Of a stretch of 35,835 bases of DNA, positions 18,841 to 28,002 are shown one piece after another. Every line of letters begins with the position of its first letter. Within the stretch, counting starts at the first letter, position 1. A program made the position numbers and the translations under genes. The DNA is from Gammaproteobacteria bacterium (GTDB lineage Bacteria > Pseudomonadota > Gammaproteobacteria > Steroidobacterales > Foliamicaceae). The stretch lies in contig JAPOTY010000033.1 in assembly GCA_026708965.1 (NCBI GenBank), positions 1-35,835 on the forward strand, written 5' to 3'. Under the pieces are notes generated by a model, which made no database searches, was not told the DNA's origin, and worked only from the letters and a program-made list of their open reading frames with translations.

Positions 18841-19572
18841 TTAATGCGGGCCGCGGCTGCGGATGAAGATTCGCTTATAGGCCATCTTAGCCACGCCGTC
18901 TTTATAGTAAGCGGCGTTGCGGAATTTGACTAAGCCCGTGCTTGAATCGAAGTAGGGCTTTCCTTCGTACACGGAGGTGTCGGACACTCCGAAATAGGCG
19001 TTGCCTCGCTCGAAGCCGTAGCCGAGCCACAGTTGCCCGTCCCTTATCAGCGGAAAAATCTCCTTGTAGGTGATGGCGTTCATGCTGCCGATAATCAGGA
19101 ACTTCTTGCCGTGCCCCATCAATTGCGTCACGTACTCGCGGAACAGGCTGAACGGCGGGTTGGTCACAACGATGTCGGCCTCGCAGAGCAGGTCCACGCA
19201 CTCCGCGCTGCGGAAGTCGCCGTCGCCTTTTAGCGTCCGCACTTCGATTTCGTCGGGGTCGGGCATCCGGTTGCCGTCCTTGTCGCCCTCATATTCCAGC
19301 CATACAGCCTGCTCAGAATCGTGGTGGCTGAACAAGTCCGCGTTCTGGTTCTTGAAGCAGGTAGTGATGAGGCGCTTCAGACGCAGGGCCTCAAAGTTCA
19401 GCGAGAACTACCGGAAGAAGTTGGACATGCGGGGATCGTCGCAGTTGCAATACACGACCTTCCCTCGGAAATGCTCACGGTAGTGCCAGAGTTCCGCCTC
19501 GATGTTCTCCAGTTGCGTATAGAACTCGTCGTTCTTCGCGCGCTTTGCCGCGTGGAGATTGGTGTTGGGCAT
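18841..19572 (-). pseudogene. EcoRI-type adenine-specific DNA methyltransferase, broken by an in-frame stop
   Basis: From the ATG at 19572 the frame reads RAKNDEFYTQLENIEAELWH and VVYCNCDDPRMSNFFR, hits TAG at codon 55 (19410–19408), and continues in the same frame FSLNFEALRLKRLITTCF, LFSHHDSEQAVWLEYEGD. The adenine-MTase motif NPPF (residues 138–141, in DIVVTNPPFSLFREY) and ITYKEIFPLI are intact. In relatives the residue at codon 55 is usually Tyr (FFKYFSLNF), so one substitution made the stop. The C-terminus ends in the family's usual YKRIFIR, but the whole is about 243 codons against well over 300 in relatives, suggesting an additional internal deletion near residue 219. It is the first gene of the damaged operon. 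Confidence 0.85.
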
Positions 19573-19649
19573 GGGGGCATGTGCTCCGAGGTGGCGGGAT
19601 CCACTTCGGCCCGGATTATCTCACGCGACCGATGTGGGACAATGAGCGA

Positions 19650-20894
19650 ATGATCCGGCCGCTGCCGCTCGCCATCGCTTGGCGCTATCTGCGCGCCCCC
19701 ACGCGCAACCGGTTCGTTTCCTTTATCGGACTGGCTTCGGTGGTGGGCATGGTGCTTGGCGTGGCGGCGCTCATCGTGGTGATTTCGGTGATGGACGGGT
19801 TCGAGGCCGAATTGCGCGACCGGCTGCTCAGATTCGACGCCCAGGCGAAGCTGCTGGCTGAGCCCGGGCTTGAGGACTGGCGCGGCGTGGCGGCGGAGGT
19901 CGCGAGCCTGCCCGGCATCACTTCGGTCGCGCCGGTGGTTGAGGTGGAGGGCCTGCTGTCGTCGAGGCGCCGTTTTGCGGGCGTCCGGCTGATGGGAATT
20001 GCCGCCGGCGCGGAAGGCCAGGCCGCCCGCCTTGCAGGAAACCTCATTGCAGGCTCCCTTGAGGGCCTGGACACGGAGGCCGGCGGCCTGGCGCTCGGAC
20101 GCTACCTGGCGTGGACCCTGGGCGTGAATGTGGGCGACCGGGTGCGCGTCCTGATTCCGCGCCCAGGCGGCGCCGCGCCCCGGCTCAGGGATCTGACGGT
20201 TCGCGCGGTGTTTCTCGCGGGCGTCGCGGGGCCGGACAGCAGCCTCGCGCTGGCGGGCCTGCGCACCGTGTCGGAACTGGCGGGCCTTGGCGGCCGGATC
20301 AGCGCCTTGGAAGTGCGCGGCAATGATCCCTACGCCACGCCTTTGGAGGTGGAGTCCTGGGCTGCCAACTCGCAGACGGCGCGGAGGCTTGGCCTTGCGC
20401 CGCGTTCGTGGATGAGCGAGCACGAGGCGCTGTTCCGCACCGTGCGACTGGAACGGATGGCCATGGCCCTGCTGCTGGCCACGATCATCGCGGTCGCGGT
20501 TTTCAATATCCTCGCCACGCTTGTGATGTCGGTGAATGAACGCCGCGGCGAGATCGCCATCCTTGCCACGCTGGGGGCGCGCAGCGCCACCATCATGGCG
20601 GTGTTCTGCTTGCAGGGCCTTCTGGCGGGCCTCGCGGGCGTGTCGCTGGGCGGCGCGCTGGGGGTATGGTTGGCAAGAAACGTAGATCCCGTGATGCGCT
20701 TCTTCGAGGGCCTGTTCGGGTTCGAGTTCCTGCCGGCCGAATCCTATTACCTCACCGCCGTTCCTTCGGAGTTATCCTTGTCGCTGGTGCTTTCGGTGGC
20801 GGCGCTGGGCCTTTTGCTGTCCGCGCTGGCCAGTTGGTACCCCGCCCGCCGCGCGGCGCACGTGGACCCGGCCAGCGTTCTGCGCTACGAGTAG
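19650..20894 (+). CDS. lolC: lipoprotein-releasing ABC transporter permease LolC
   Basis: 414 residues from the ATG at 19650; a few upstream in-frame codons (ATG at 19632) are possible. LolCDE extracts outer-membrane lipoproteins from the inner membrane and hands them to LolA. Layout: one N-terminal membrane helix (about 22–47, SFIGLASVVGMVLGVAALIV), a large periplasmic domain (about 48–265), then three C-terminal helices with the FtsX-like core (ERRGEIAILATLGARSATIM). It starts a compact plus-strand operon, 4 bp before lolE. The two permeases here are related paralogues; naming the first LolC follows order and general similarity. Confidence 0.88.
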   Translation: MIRPLPLAIAWRYLRAPTRNRFVSFIGLASVVGMVLGVAALIVVISVMDGFEAELRDRLLRFDAQAKLLAEPGLEDWRGVAAEVASLPGITSVAPVVEVEGLLSSRRRFAGVRLMGIAAGAEGQAARLAGNLIAGSLEGLDTEAGGLALGRYLAWTLGVNVGDRVRVLIPRPGGAAPRLRDLTVRAVFLAGVAGPDSSLALAGLRTVSELAGLGGRISALEVRGNDPYATPLEVESWAANSQTARRLGLAPRSWMSEHEALFRTVRLERMAMALLLATIIAVAVFNILATLVMSVNERRGEIAILATLGARSATIMAVFCLQGLLAGLAGVSLGGALGVWLARNVDPVMRFFEGLFGFEFLPAESYYLTAVPSELSLSLVLSVAALGLLLSALASWYPARRAAHVDPASVLRYE

Positions 20895-20898
20895 CGCC

Positions 20899-22137
20899 AT
20901 GCGCTTGTTCGAACTATGGATGGCCTCGGCGCAACTTCGTTCGCGCCGCCGCGCAGGCTTTGTATCGCTCGTTTCCCTGCTTTCCATGCTGGGCGTGGCG
21001 GTGGCGGTGGCGCTGCTGGTGGTGGTCTTGTCGGTGATGAACGGATTTGACCAGGTGGTGCGCGAGCGGATCCTGAGCGTCGTGGCGCATGGCAGCTTTC
21101 ACGGCTCCGCCGGGCAGCTTGCGCGCTGGCGCGAGCTTCGCGATGCCGCGCTTGCCCACCCGAAGGTTGAATCGGCCGCCCCGTATATTGAAGGCCAGGG
21201 GGTGCTGTCCGCCAAGGATGCCGTGGCCGGCGCGCAACTGCTCGGCTTTGATCCCCGGGAACCCGCTTTCCGGGCGCTGGACGGCCTGGCCGGCGCCGAC
21301 GCCCGGGAATTGCTCGCCTCCGGGTCGTGGCGGATCGTTCTTGGCAGCGTCCTGGCTGAGCGCCTCGGCGTGGGCGCCGGCGACGAGGTTCTGCTGATGA
21401 TGGCGCAGGGATGGAGCACGCCGGCCGGCATGGCTCCCCGCATGCGCCGCCTGGAGGTGGCGGGCGTGTTCCATGCCGGCATGAACGATTTTGACCGCTC
21501 GCTGGCCTGGGTCCATTACGAGGATGCGCGCCGTCTGTTTGGCCTGGGCGGCGATGCCAGCGGGCTGCGCGTGATGCTGGCGGACCCGTGGCAGGTGGAA
21601 AGCGTGCTGCCCGAAATTGCGGGCGAAAGAGCCGATCAGCTGTTCGTGCGTTATTGGGTATGGGAACACGCCAATTTTTTCTATTCCATTGCCATGACCA
21701 AGCGGGTGACCCTTATCATTCTGACCATTCTGGCGGCGATTGCCGCTTTCAACATCGTGTCCAGCCTAGTGATGATCGTTCGAGAAAAAACGCCCGATAT
21801 CGGCATACTCCGCACTTTGGGGGCCACGCCCGGCTCCGTCATGGCGGTGTTTGCCTGCCACGGCGGCTTGGCGGGAATTCTGGGAGTGGCGCTGGGGCTG
21901 GCGGTTGGCCTGCCGCTGGCGATCTGGGCGGGGCCGCTCACTTCGGCCGTGGAGCAGCTTCTGGAAACCACTCTGGTGAGCCCGGGCTATCGCCTCGATG
22001 AAATGCCCAGCCGGATCGTGATTCCTGAAGTTCTTATCGTGTGCGCCACGGCGCTGCTGCTGTCTCTGGCCGCGACGTTTTATCCGGCGCTGCGCGCCGC
22101 GCGCACCGACCCGGCCCTGGCCACCCGCCTGGACTAG
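20899..22137 (+). CDS. lolE: lipoprotein-releasing ABC transporter permease LolE
   Basis: 412 residues (E. coli LolE 414), same four-helix topology as its neighbour: an N-terminal helix (VSLLSMLGVAVAVALLVVVL), a periplasmic domain, and a C-terminal three-helix FtsX region (IVREKTPDIGILRTLGATPG). The C-terminal ALRAARTDPALATRL is the usual end of this family. Translation is likely coupled to lolC (4-bp gap) and lolD (GTG start 6 bp downstream). Together with LolC it forms the heterodimeric membrane part of LolCD2E. Confidence 0.87.
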   Translation: MRLFELWMASAQLRSRRRAGFVSLVSLLSMLGVAVAVALLVVVLSVMNGFDQVVRERILSVVAHGSFHGSAGQLARWRELRDAALAHPKVESAAPYIEGQGVLSAKDAVAGAQLLGFDPREPAFRALDGLAGADARELLASGSWRIVLGSVLAERLGVGAGDEVLLMMAQGWSTPAGMAPRMRRLEVAGVFHAGMNDFDRSLAWVHYEDARRLFGLGGDASGLRVMLADPWQVESVLPEIAGERADQLFVRYWVWEHANFFYSIAMTKRVTLIILTILAAIAAFNIVSSLVMIVREKTPDIGILRTLGATPGSVMAVFACHGGLAGILGVALGLAVGLPLAIWAGPLTSAVEQLLETTLVSPGYRLDEMPSRIVIPEVLIVCATALLLSLAATFYPALRAARTDPALATRLD

Positions 22138-22143
22138 CAGGCC

Positions 22144-22857
22144 GTGGCAGAAGCCCCGCTGAATTCGCCCGGCGATGCGCCGCCGCTGGCCTGCTACGGG
22201 CTGGTTCGCCATTTCCGCGAACAGGGCAGGGTGCTGGAGGTGCTGCGCGGAGTCGATCTGTCGATCGCTTCGGGCGAGCGCGTGGCGGTGGTGGGCGCTT
22301 CGGGCTGCGGCAAGACCACGTTGTTGCAGTTGCTTGGCGGATTGGACACGCCCACCGAGGGCCGGGTGGAGATCGACGGCCGCAATTTCAGCGCCATGCG
22401 CTCCGGCGAGCGCGGCATGGAGCGAAACCGCAGCATCGGTTTTGTCTATCAGTTTCATCATCTGCTGCCTGAATTCAATGCCGTGGAGAACGTGGCGATG
22501 CCGCTGTTGATCCGCCGTTCGCCGACGCCGGAGGCCATGGAGAGGGCCGCCAAGCTGCTCATGCAGGTGGGCCTGGGCGAGCGTCTGAGCCATCGGCCGG
22601 CGAAATTGTCCGGGGGAGAGCGCCAGCGCGTTGCGGTGGCGCGCGCGCTTATTACGCGCCCTCGCATTGTTCTCGCCGACGAGCCGACCGGCAATCTGGA
22701 CCCGGATTCCGGCGAGCAGGTGTTTGAGCTTTTGCTGCGACTCAACCGCGACAGCGGCGCCGCGCTGGTGGTGGTGACGCACGATCGGCTTCGCGCCCGG
22801 CGCATGGACCGGGTTTTGGCATTGCGCGACGGCCTGCTTGCCGACGCCGGCGGCTGA
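22144..22857 (+). CDS. lolD: lipoprotein-releasing ABC transporter ATPase LolD
   Basis: 237 residues from a GTG at 22144. Walker A is GASGCGKTT (51–59), the Q-loop region is VYQFHHLLPEFNAVENV (about 101–117), the signature is LSGGERQRVAVARAL (155–169) and Walker B is IVLADEPTGNLD (175–186). The FHHLLPEFN-type Q-loop and the DEPTGNLD end are typical of LolD. ATP hydrolysis powers lipoprotein release by LolC/LolE. In E. coli lolD lies between lolC and lolE; here it follows both. Confidence 0.93.
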   Translation: MAEAPLNSPGDAPPLACYGLVRHFREQGRVLEVLRGVDLSIASGERVAVVGASGCGKTTLLQLLGGLDTPTEGRVEIDGRNFSAMRSGERGMERNRSIGFVYQFHHLLPEFNAVENVAMPLLIRRSPTPEAMERAAKLLMQVGLGERLSHRPAKLSGGERQRVAVARALITRPRIVLADEPTGNLDPDSGEQVFELLLRLNRDSGAALVVVTHDRLRARRMDRVLALRDGLLADAGG

Positions 22858-22892
22858 ATCCCGGCCCCGCAGCCTGATCGAGGATAGTCTCG

Positions 22893-25250
22893 ATGCTGCC
22901 GCTGGGCATTGCGTGGCTTGCCGGCGTGTGCCTGGCGCTGCTGCTGTTGCCCCCGCCGGCCGATCCGGCGCTGATCGCGGCGCTGCTTGCTCTCGGGGCG
23001 CTTTGCGCTTGGCGCATGCGCGCCTCGCTGCTGGGCATGGCGCTATTGGGGGGCGCCGTGTCCTTGTGGCTGGCCGATGCCCGCCTCCAGCAACGCATGC
23101 CGGATGCCGCCGGGCGCGTGGACCGCATCGTGACCGGCGTGGTTGAGGAATTCCCGCGGATTAGCGGAGGCGTCTGCCGCTTCCGTTTCCGCTTGACCGG
23201 CATGGATGATGCCGGTCCTCCGCTGGAGCGCGTGCAGTTGACCTGGTACGACTGCCATGCGCCGCCTGAAGCCGGGGAGACCTGGCGGCTGAAGGCTCGC
23301 TTGCGCGCGCCGCGCGGGTTGCATAACCCCGGCGGCTTCGATTACGAACGCTGGGCCTTCCGCGAGAATCTGGGCGCGACCGGCTATATTCGCCGGGAAC
23401 TCGAACCGCAGCGTTTGGCCGGCTGCGAAACCGGCCCGCAGCTGCTGTGCCTGCGCGCGGCCCTGCTGCGCAAGCTTGAGCTCTGGCTTGACGGAAATCC
23501 GGGGCTCAAGTACGTGATGGCTCTGTCCACCGGGGCCAGGCACCGGCTTGGCGATCAGGACTGGGAGGTGCTGCGCCGCACGGGCACCGCGCACCTGTTC
23601 GCAATTTCCGGCCTGCATGTGGGCGTGGTTGCCTGGTTCGCCTGGCTGTTGGGCGCGGCGCTGGGGCGGCTTGCGCAGCGCATTGCCGATCGGTTAAAGC
23701 CCCGCTATCCGGCAGCCGCGCTTTCCTTTCTGGCTGCCTTCAGCTACGCGGCATTGGCGGGATTCGCGGTGTCCACGGTGCGCAGCCTGGCCATGATTAC
23801 GGCGGTCCTCGTTTTCACGCAACTGCGCCGCCGCGGCGGGTTCCCGGCGGCCTTGGGCGCGGCCTTGCTGGTGGTGCTGGTGCCGGATCCCTTTGCCGTG
23901 CTTTCGGCAGGCTTCTGGCTGAGCTTCGGCGCCGTGGGGCTGCTGGCGCTCAGCGTGCTGGGCCTGCGCGACCCGGACCGCAATGCAGGCGGCTTCGGGG
24001 CCGAAGCCGCCTCGGCCTGGATGCGGCGGCTGGCGGCGGCGCAGTGGCGCATTACCCTAGGCTTGGCGCCGCTGCTGCTGGCGTTCTTCGGCGAAGTGTC
24101 GCTGATCGGCGCGGGAGCCAACTTGGTGGCTATACCCCTGTTCTCCCTGCTTATCGTGCCTGGCTTGCTGGTGTCGATGCTGCTGGCCCTGCTGTGGCCC
24201 CCGCCGGGGGTGTTTCTGCTGGCTGCGGGCGGCAGTCTGCTGAATGGCCTGATGTCCTTTCTGGGCGAGCTGTCGCGTTTCGAGTGGGCTGCCTGGACGC
24301 CCCCGGATATCGGCTTGCTGGCCGCATTTCTGGCTGCGGCGGGAATCGTCTGGCTTCTCGCGCCCCGTCCCGCGCCGGCGCGCTGGGCCGCGCCCCTGCT
24401 TCTGCTGCCGGCGCTGCTGGGAACGGACCGCAACCGGCTTGAGGCCGATCTTGCGGTCACGGTGCTGGATGTGGGCCAGGGGCTCGCGGTCCTGTTGCAG
24501 GCGCCGGGTTACAACCTGCTGTACGATGCCGGTCCACGCTATTCGTCCAGCGATGCGGGCGACAGCGTGGTGGCGCCGGCGCTGGCCATGCTGGGCGTTC
24601 GGCGCCTGCATGCCATGGTGGTATCGCATGGTGATAACGATCATGCGGGCGGCGCGGCCAGCGTGCTGGCCCTGCATCCGGAGGCCGAGTTGATTGCGCC
24701 GGATCGGTACGGCCTGCCGGCAAGGCGCTACCGGCGCTGCGAAGCGGGTTCGGCCTGGGAGGCTGGCCCGGCGCGGTTCAGCGTGTTGAGCCCCGAGCGG
24801 GATGCGCCAGGCCAGGGCAATAATTCCTCCTGTGTCGTGGTTGTGGAGGCCGGACGCGCGCGGGTGCTGCTGCCGGGCGATCTGGAAGCTTCGGGAGAGG
24901 CGCGGCTGTCCGGATCCATCCCCGGCGGGCCGTTCGATTTGCTGCTCTCGCCCCACCACGGCAGCGCCAGTTCGTCGTCGGCCAGGTTTGTGGCGGCGAC
25001 CCGGCCGCGCTTCGTGGTCCACTCCGCCGGCTTTTTCAATCAGTGGGGATTCCCGCGCCCGGATGTGGTGGCCCGCTGGGCGCAGGCGGGCGCGCAACAG
25101 TGGAGCACCGGGGCCAGCGGCGCACTGCGCTTTGAGGCGCGGGAAGGCGGCGCGCTTGAGTTAACCACCGAATGGCGCCGCGACCGGGCGCGCCTGTGGA
25201 CTTTTCCCCCGCCAACTGCTTTTGCCTTAAATCCCGCGCCGGACGGGTAA
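22893..25250 (+). CDS. comEC: DNA internalisation-related competence protein ComEC/Rec2
   Basis: 785 residues, normal for the family. ComEC forms the inner-membrane channel through which single-stranded DNA enters during transformation. Order: N-terminal membrane helices (residues 1–60), an OB-like DUF4131 region (about 70–170), the polytopic competence domain with the conserved HLFAISGLHVGV motif, and a C-terminal metallo-beta-lactamase domain with SHGDNDHAGG (Ser578–His584 region) and LSPHHGSASSS. All the metal-binding residues of the nuclease-like domain appear present. It follows lolD by 35 bp. Presence alone does not prove competence; no pilus genes are in the window. Confidence 0.93.
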   Translation: MLPLGIAWLAGVCLALLLLPPPADPALIAALLALGALCAWRMRASLLGMALLGGAVSLWLADARLQQRMPDAAGRVDRIVTGVVEEFPRISGGVCRFRFRLTGMDDAGPPLERVQLTWYDCHAPPEAGETWRLKARLRAPRGLHNPGGFDYERWAFRENLGATGYIRRELEPQRLAGCETGPQLLCLRAALLRKLELWLDGNPGLKYVMALSTGARHRLGDQDWEVLRRTGTAHLFAISGLHVGVVAWFAWLLGAALGRLAQRIADRLKPRYPAAALSFLAAFSYAALAGFAVSTVRSLAMITAVLVFTQLRRRGGFPAALGAALLVVLVPDPFAVLSAGFWLSFGAVGLLALSVLGLRDPDRNAGGFGAEAASAWMRRLAAAQWRITLGLAPLLLAFFGEVSLIGAGANLVAIPLFSLLIVPGLLVSMLLALLWPPPGVFLLAAGGSLLNGLMSFLGELSRFEWAAWTPPDIGLLAAFLAAAGIVWLLAPRPAPARWAAPLLLLPALLGTDRNRLEADLAVTVLDVGQGLAVLLQAPGYNLLYDAGPRYSSSDAGDSVVAPALAMLGVRRLHAMVVSHGDNDHAGGAASVLALHPEAELIAPDRYGLPARRYRRCEAGSAWEAGPARFSVLSPERDAPGQGNNSSCVVVVEAGRARVLLPGDLEASGEARLSGSIPGGPFDLLLSPHHGSASSSSARFVAATRPRFVVHSAGFFNQWGFPRPDVVARWAQAGAQQWSTGASGALRFEAREGGALELTTEWRRDRARLWTFPPPTAFALNPAPDG

Positions 25251-25277
25251 ACTCGAAGCATGCGCCGGGACACTCCC

Positions 25278-27026
25278 ATGAAACGCCTCGCCGTGCTGGC
25301 TGGTAGCCACTGGCGCGGTTTTGTGCTGGCGGCGCTGGCCATGGCGGTATTTGCCGCCACGGAAATCGGGTTCGCATTCGCCGTGGAGCGCCTGACCGCG
25401 CTGTTGGGCGATGCGTCGAGCCCTTGGGGGCGATGGTTGCCGGCGGGCGTGCTGGGGCTGTTTCTGGTGCGCGGCATGGCTGGATTCGTGTCGGCTTGGC
25501 AGCTCGGCCTGATCGGCCGTTCGGTGGTTGGCCGCATGAGGGAAATGCTGTTTGAGCGATTCCTGCGGATGCCGGTGCGCAGCATAGAGCAGCGCCCCCG
25601 GGCCGAACTGCTCTCGCGCATGCTGTACGACGCGGAACAGGTGGCGGATGCCGCGTCCACGGTCATCACCACTGTCGTTCGCGACAGCCTGACCGTGCTG
25701 GGGCTGATGGCCTACATGGTCTATGCCAGCGCCGGCCTTTCGGCGGTGGTGTTCGTTGCGGCGCCCCTCATTGCGCTTACCGCGCGCGTCCTGTCCAAGC
25801 ATTTTCGGCGCTATAGCGCCCGCCTGCAGGAAAACATGGGCGAAGTGTCCCGGATCACCGACGAAGCTTTGCGGGGCCATCGAATCATTAAGGTTTTCGG
25901 AGGATCGTTGCGGGAACGCGAGCGGTTTTCGAGCGCCAACGAGAATAACAAGCGCCTGCATCTGAAGCTGGTCATGGCGCGCGCCGGCGGTGACGGGCTG
26001 ACCATGCTTCTGGCGGCCGTGGGCGTTGCTTCGGTGGCCTGGTTTGTGGCCCGTTACTCCGCTGCCGATGGGCTTGAGATCGAAAAATTCACCGGGTTCA
26101 TGGCCGCAATGCTGTTGCTGATGACGCCGCTGAAGCATCTGACCAATGTGAATGCCGCCCTGCAGCGGGGCCTGGCTGCCGCCGCCTCGGTGTTCGGGCT
26201 GCTGGGCAGCCCGGCGGAGTCGGACAGGGCGCGCGCGGATAAGCGGAGCCTGCCCGCCCGCGCCACAGGCCGGCTGGAGTTCGTCAATGTGGCGTTTTCC
26301 TATGAATCCGGCGAAGCGGCGGCCTTGCGCGATATTAATCTGGAGATCGAGCCGGGCCAGCGGGTGGCGATCGTGGGGCGGTCGGGCAGCGGGAAATCCA
26401 CGTTGGTGAGCCTGATCCCGCGCTTTTTCGAGCCGGACTCCGGAAAGCTGCTGCTGGACGGCAGGCCGCTCGCCGAATGGCCTTTAGCGGCCTTGCGCGA
26501 ACAGATTGCGCTGGTGACTCAGGACGTGATGCTCTTTAACGACACGCTGGCCAACAACATTGCCTATGGCGCCTTGGCGGGCGCCGAGCCGCAAGCGGTG
26601 GAGGCCGCGGCCCGCGCCGCTCATGTGACGGAGTTTGCGGCAACGCGCCGCGAAGGGCTGGATGCCTTGGTGGGCGAGGGCGGCCTCAGCCTTTCGGGCG
26701 GTGAGCGGCAGCGCGTGGCTATCGCCCGCGCGCTCCTTAAAGATGCTCCGGTGTTGATTCTCGACGAAGCCACTTCGGCGCTGGACAGCCGCTCCGAAAG
26801 CCATGTGCAGGAGGCTTTGGACCGATTGATGCGCGGCCGAACCACCCTGGTGATCGCCCATCGCCTGAGCACCATCGAGCATGCGGACCGGATCGTGGTT
26901 CTGGAGCGCGGCAGGATCGTGGAAAGCGGGCCGCATGCTCGATTGCTGGCGCGTGGCGGGCATTACGCCAGTCTTTACCGGCTCCAGTTCCGCGGCCATT
27001 CATCGCATGGCGCCTGCGGGCCTTAG
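25278..27026 (+). CDS. msbA: lipid A export permease/ATP-binding protein MsbA
   Basis: 582 residues from the ATG at 25278 (another in-frame ATG at 25260 would add six). MsbA flips core–lipid A across the inner membrane. The N-terminal half holds six membrane helices; the ATPase half has Walker A GRSGSGKST (367–375), signature LSGGERQRVAIARAL (from 472) and Walker B LILDEATSALDS (Asp496, Glu497), and the switch His in VIAHRLSTI. Placement between comEC and lpxK, with a 1-bp gap to lpxK, supports MsbA over other half-transporters. In Pseudomonas the equivalent slot holds exbB/exbD instead, as I recall. Confidence 0.92.
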   Translation: MKRLAVLAGSHWRGFVLAALAMAVFAATEIGFAFAVERLTALLGDASSPWGRWLPAGVLGLFLVRGMAGFVSAWQLGLIGRSVVGRMREMLFERFLRMPVRSIEQRPRAELLSRMLYDAEQVADAASTVITTVVRDSLTVLGLMAYMVYASAGLSAVVFVAAPLIALTARVLSKHFRRYSARLQENMGEVSRITDEALRGHRIIKVFGGSLRERERFSSANENNKRLHLKLVMARAGGDGLTMLLAAVGVASVAWFVARYSAADGLEIEKFTGFMAAMLLLMTPLKHLTNVNAALQRGLAAAASVFGLLGSPAESDRARADKRSLPARATGRLEFVNVAFSYESGEAAALRDINLEIEPGQRVAIVGRSGSGKSTLVSLIPRFFEPDSGKLLLDGRPLAEWPLAALREQIALVTQDVMLFNDTLANNIAYGALAGAEPQAVEAAARAAHVTEFAATRREGLDALVGEGGLSLSGGERQRVAIARALLKDAPVLILDEATSALDSRSESHVQEALDRLMRGRTTLVIAHRLSTIEHADRIVVLERGRIVESGPHARLLARGGHYASLYRLQFRGHSSHGACGP

Positions 27027-27027
27027 C

Positions 27028-28002
27028 ATGCCCGCGGCTTGGACGCGCCGCGGCTGGGCAAGCGCTATGCTGTGGCCGGCGGCGGCACTGTTCGGCGCGG
27101 CCGTTGCGTTGCGGCGCGCCTCCTACCGCCGCGGCTGGCTGGCTTCCGTGCGCGCCGGCGCGCCTGTGGTGGTGATCGGCAATATCAGCGTAGGCGGCAC
27201 CGGGAAGACCCCGATGACCGGGTGGCTGGCCGACAGGCTGGTCAGGGCCGGCCGGATTCCGGCCATCGTTAGCCGAGGCTATGCCGGCAGGCGCCAGGCC
27301 GTGCCGGTGCGGGTTGCTCCGGGCTCCGACGCGGCGGAGGTGGGCGATGAGCCGGTCATGCTCGCGCAGCAGGCCGGTTGCCCGGTGTGGGTTTGCGTTG
27401 ACCGGGCGCGGGCGGCGCTCAAGGCGGCGGAGGAAGGGGCGGAACTGATCCTCTCGGACGATGGCCTTCAGCACTACCGTATGGGGCGCGACCTGGAATT
27501 TTGCGTGATCGACGGCGGGCGCGGGCTGGGAAACGGCAGGCTGCTTCCGGCCGGGCCATTGCGCGAGCCCGCCCGGCGTTTGGCGGAAGTCGATGAGGTG
27601 CTTGTTCAAGGCGTGCCCGGCGAATTCCGGGGGCTGGGATTTGAGTTGCGAATCGATCACGCGGTGCCGCTGGGCGGGACCGGGCGGCGTTCCCTTGAGG
27701 AGTTTGCCGGCCAAAAAGTTTTGGCTCTGGCCGGCATCGGGGCGCCGGAACGCTTCCATGCGGCGCTCCGGTCCGCGGGTCTCGACGTTGTGCCGGTGCC
27801 GGTTCCCGATCATGGCCGCATGGCCCTGGACCGGCTGCTTGCGCGCGGGCTGCCCGTTCTGATGACGGCCAAGGATGCCGTAAAGTACCCCGGCGTTTCG
27901 GCGGACAACCTGTGGTGGGTGCCGGCGCGCGTGGTGATGCCCGAACATTCGGCGAAAAAGATCCTTGGGCATGTTCTCGGGTTGCTGGACAAAGGAAATT
28001 GA
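27028..28002 (+). CDS. lpxK: tetraacyldisaccharide 4'-kinase
   Basis: 324 residues. LpxK phosphorylates the 4' position of the lipid A disaccharide at the inner membrane. Visible features: an N-terminal hydrophobic helix (AMLWPAAALFGAAVALR), the P-loop GNISVGGTGKTP (51–62), the SRGYAGR motif (82–88) and LILSDDGLQHYRM with Asp144/Asp145. The frame is open further upstream through msbA, but the ATG at 27028, just after the msbA stop, gives the family-standard start. Its stop overlaps the kdsB start. Confidence 0.94.
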   Translation: MPAAWTRRGWASAMLWPAAALFGAAVALRRASYRRGWLASVRAGAPVVVIGNISVGGTGKTPMTGWLADRLVRAGRIPAIVSRGYAGRRQAVPVRVAPGSDAAEVGDEPVMLAQQAGCPVWVCVDRARAALKAAEEGAELILSDDGLQHYRMGRDLEFCVIDGGRGLGNGRLLPAGPLREPARRLAEVDEVLVQGVPGEFRGLGFELRIDHAVPLGGTGRRSLEEFAGQKVLALAGIGAPERFHAALRSAGLDVVPVPVPDHGRMALDRLLARGLPVLMTAKDAVKYPGVSADNLWWVPARVVMPEHSAKKILGHVLGLLDKGN

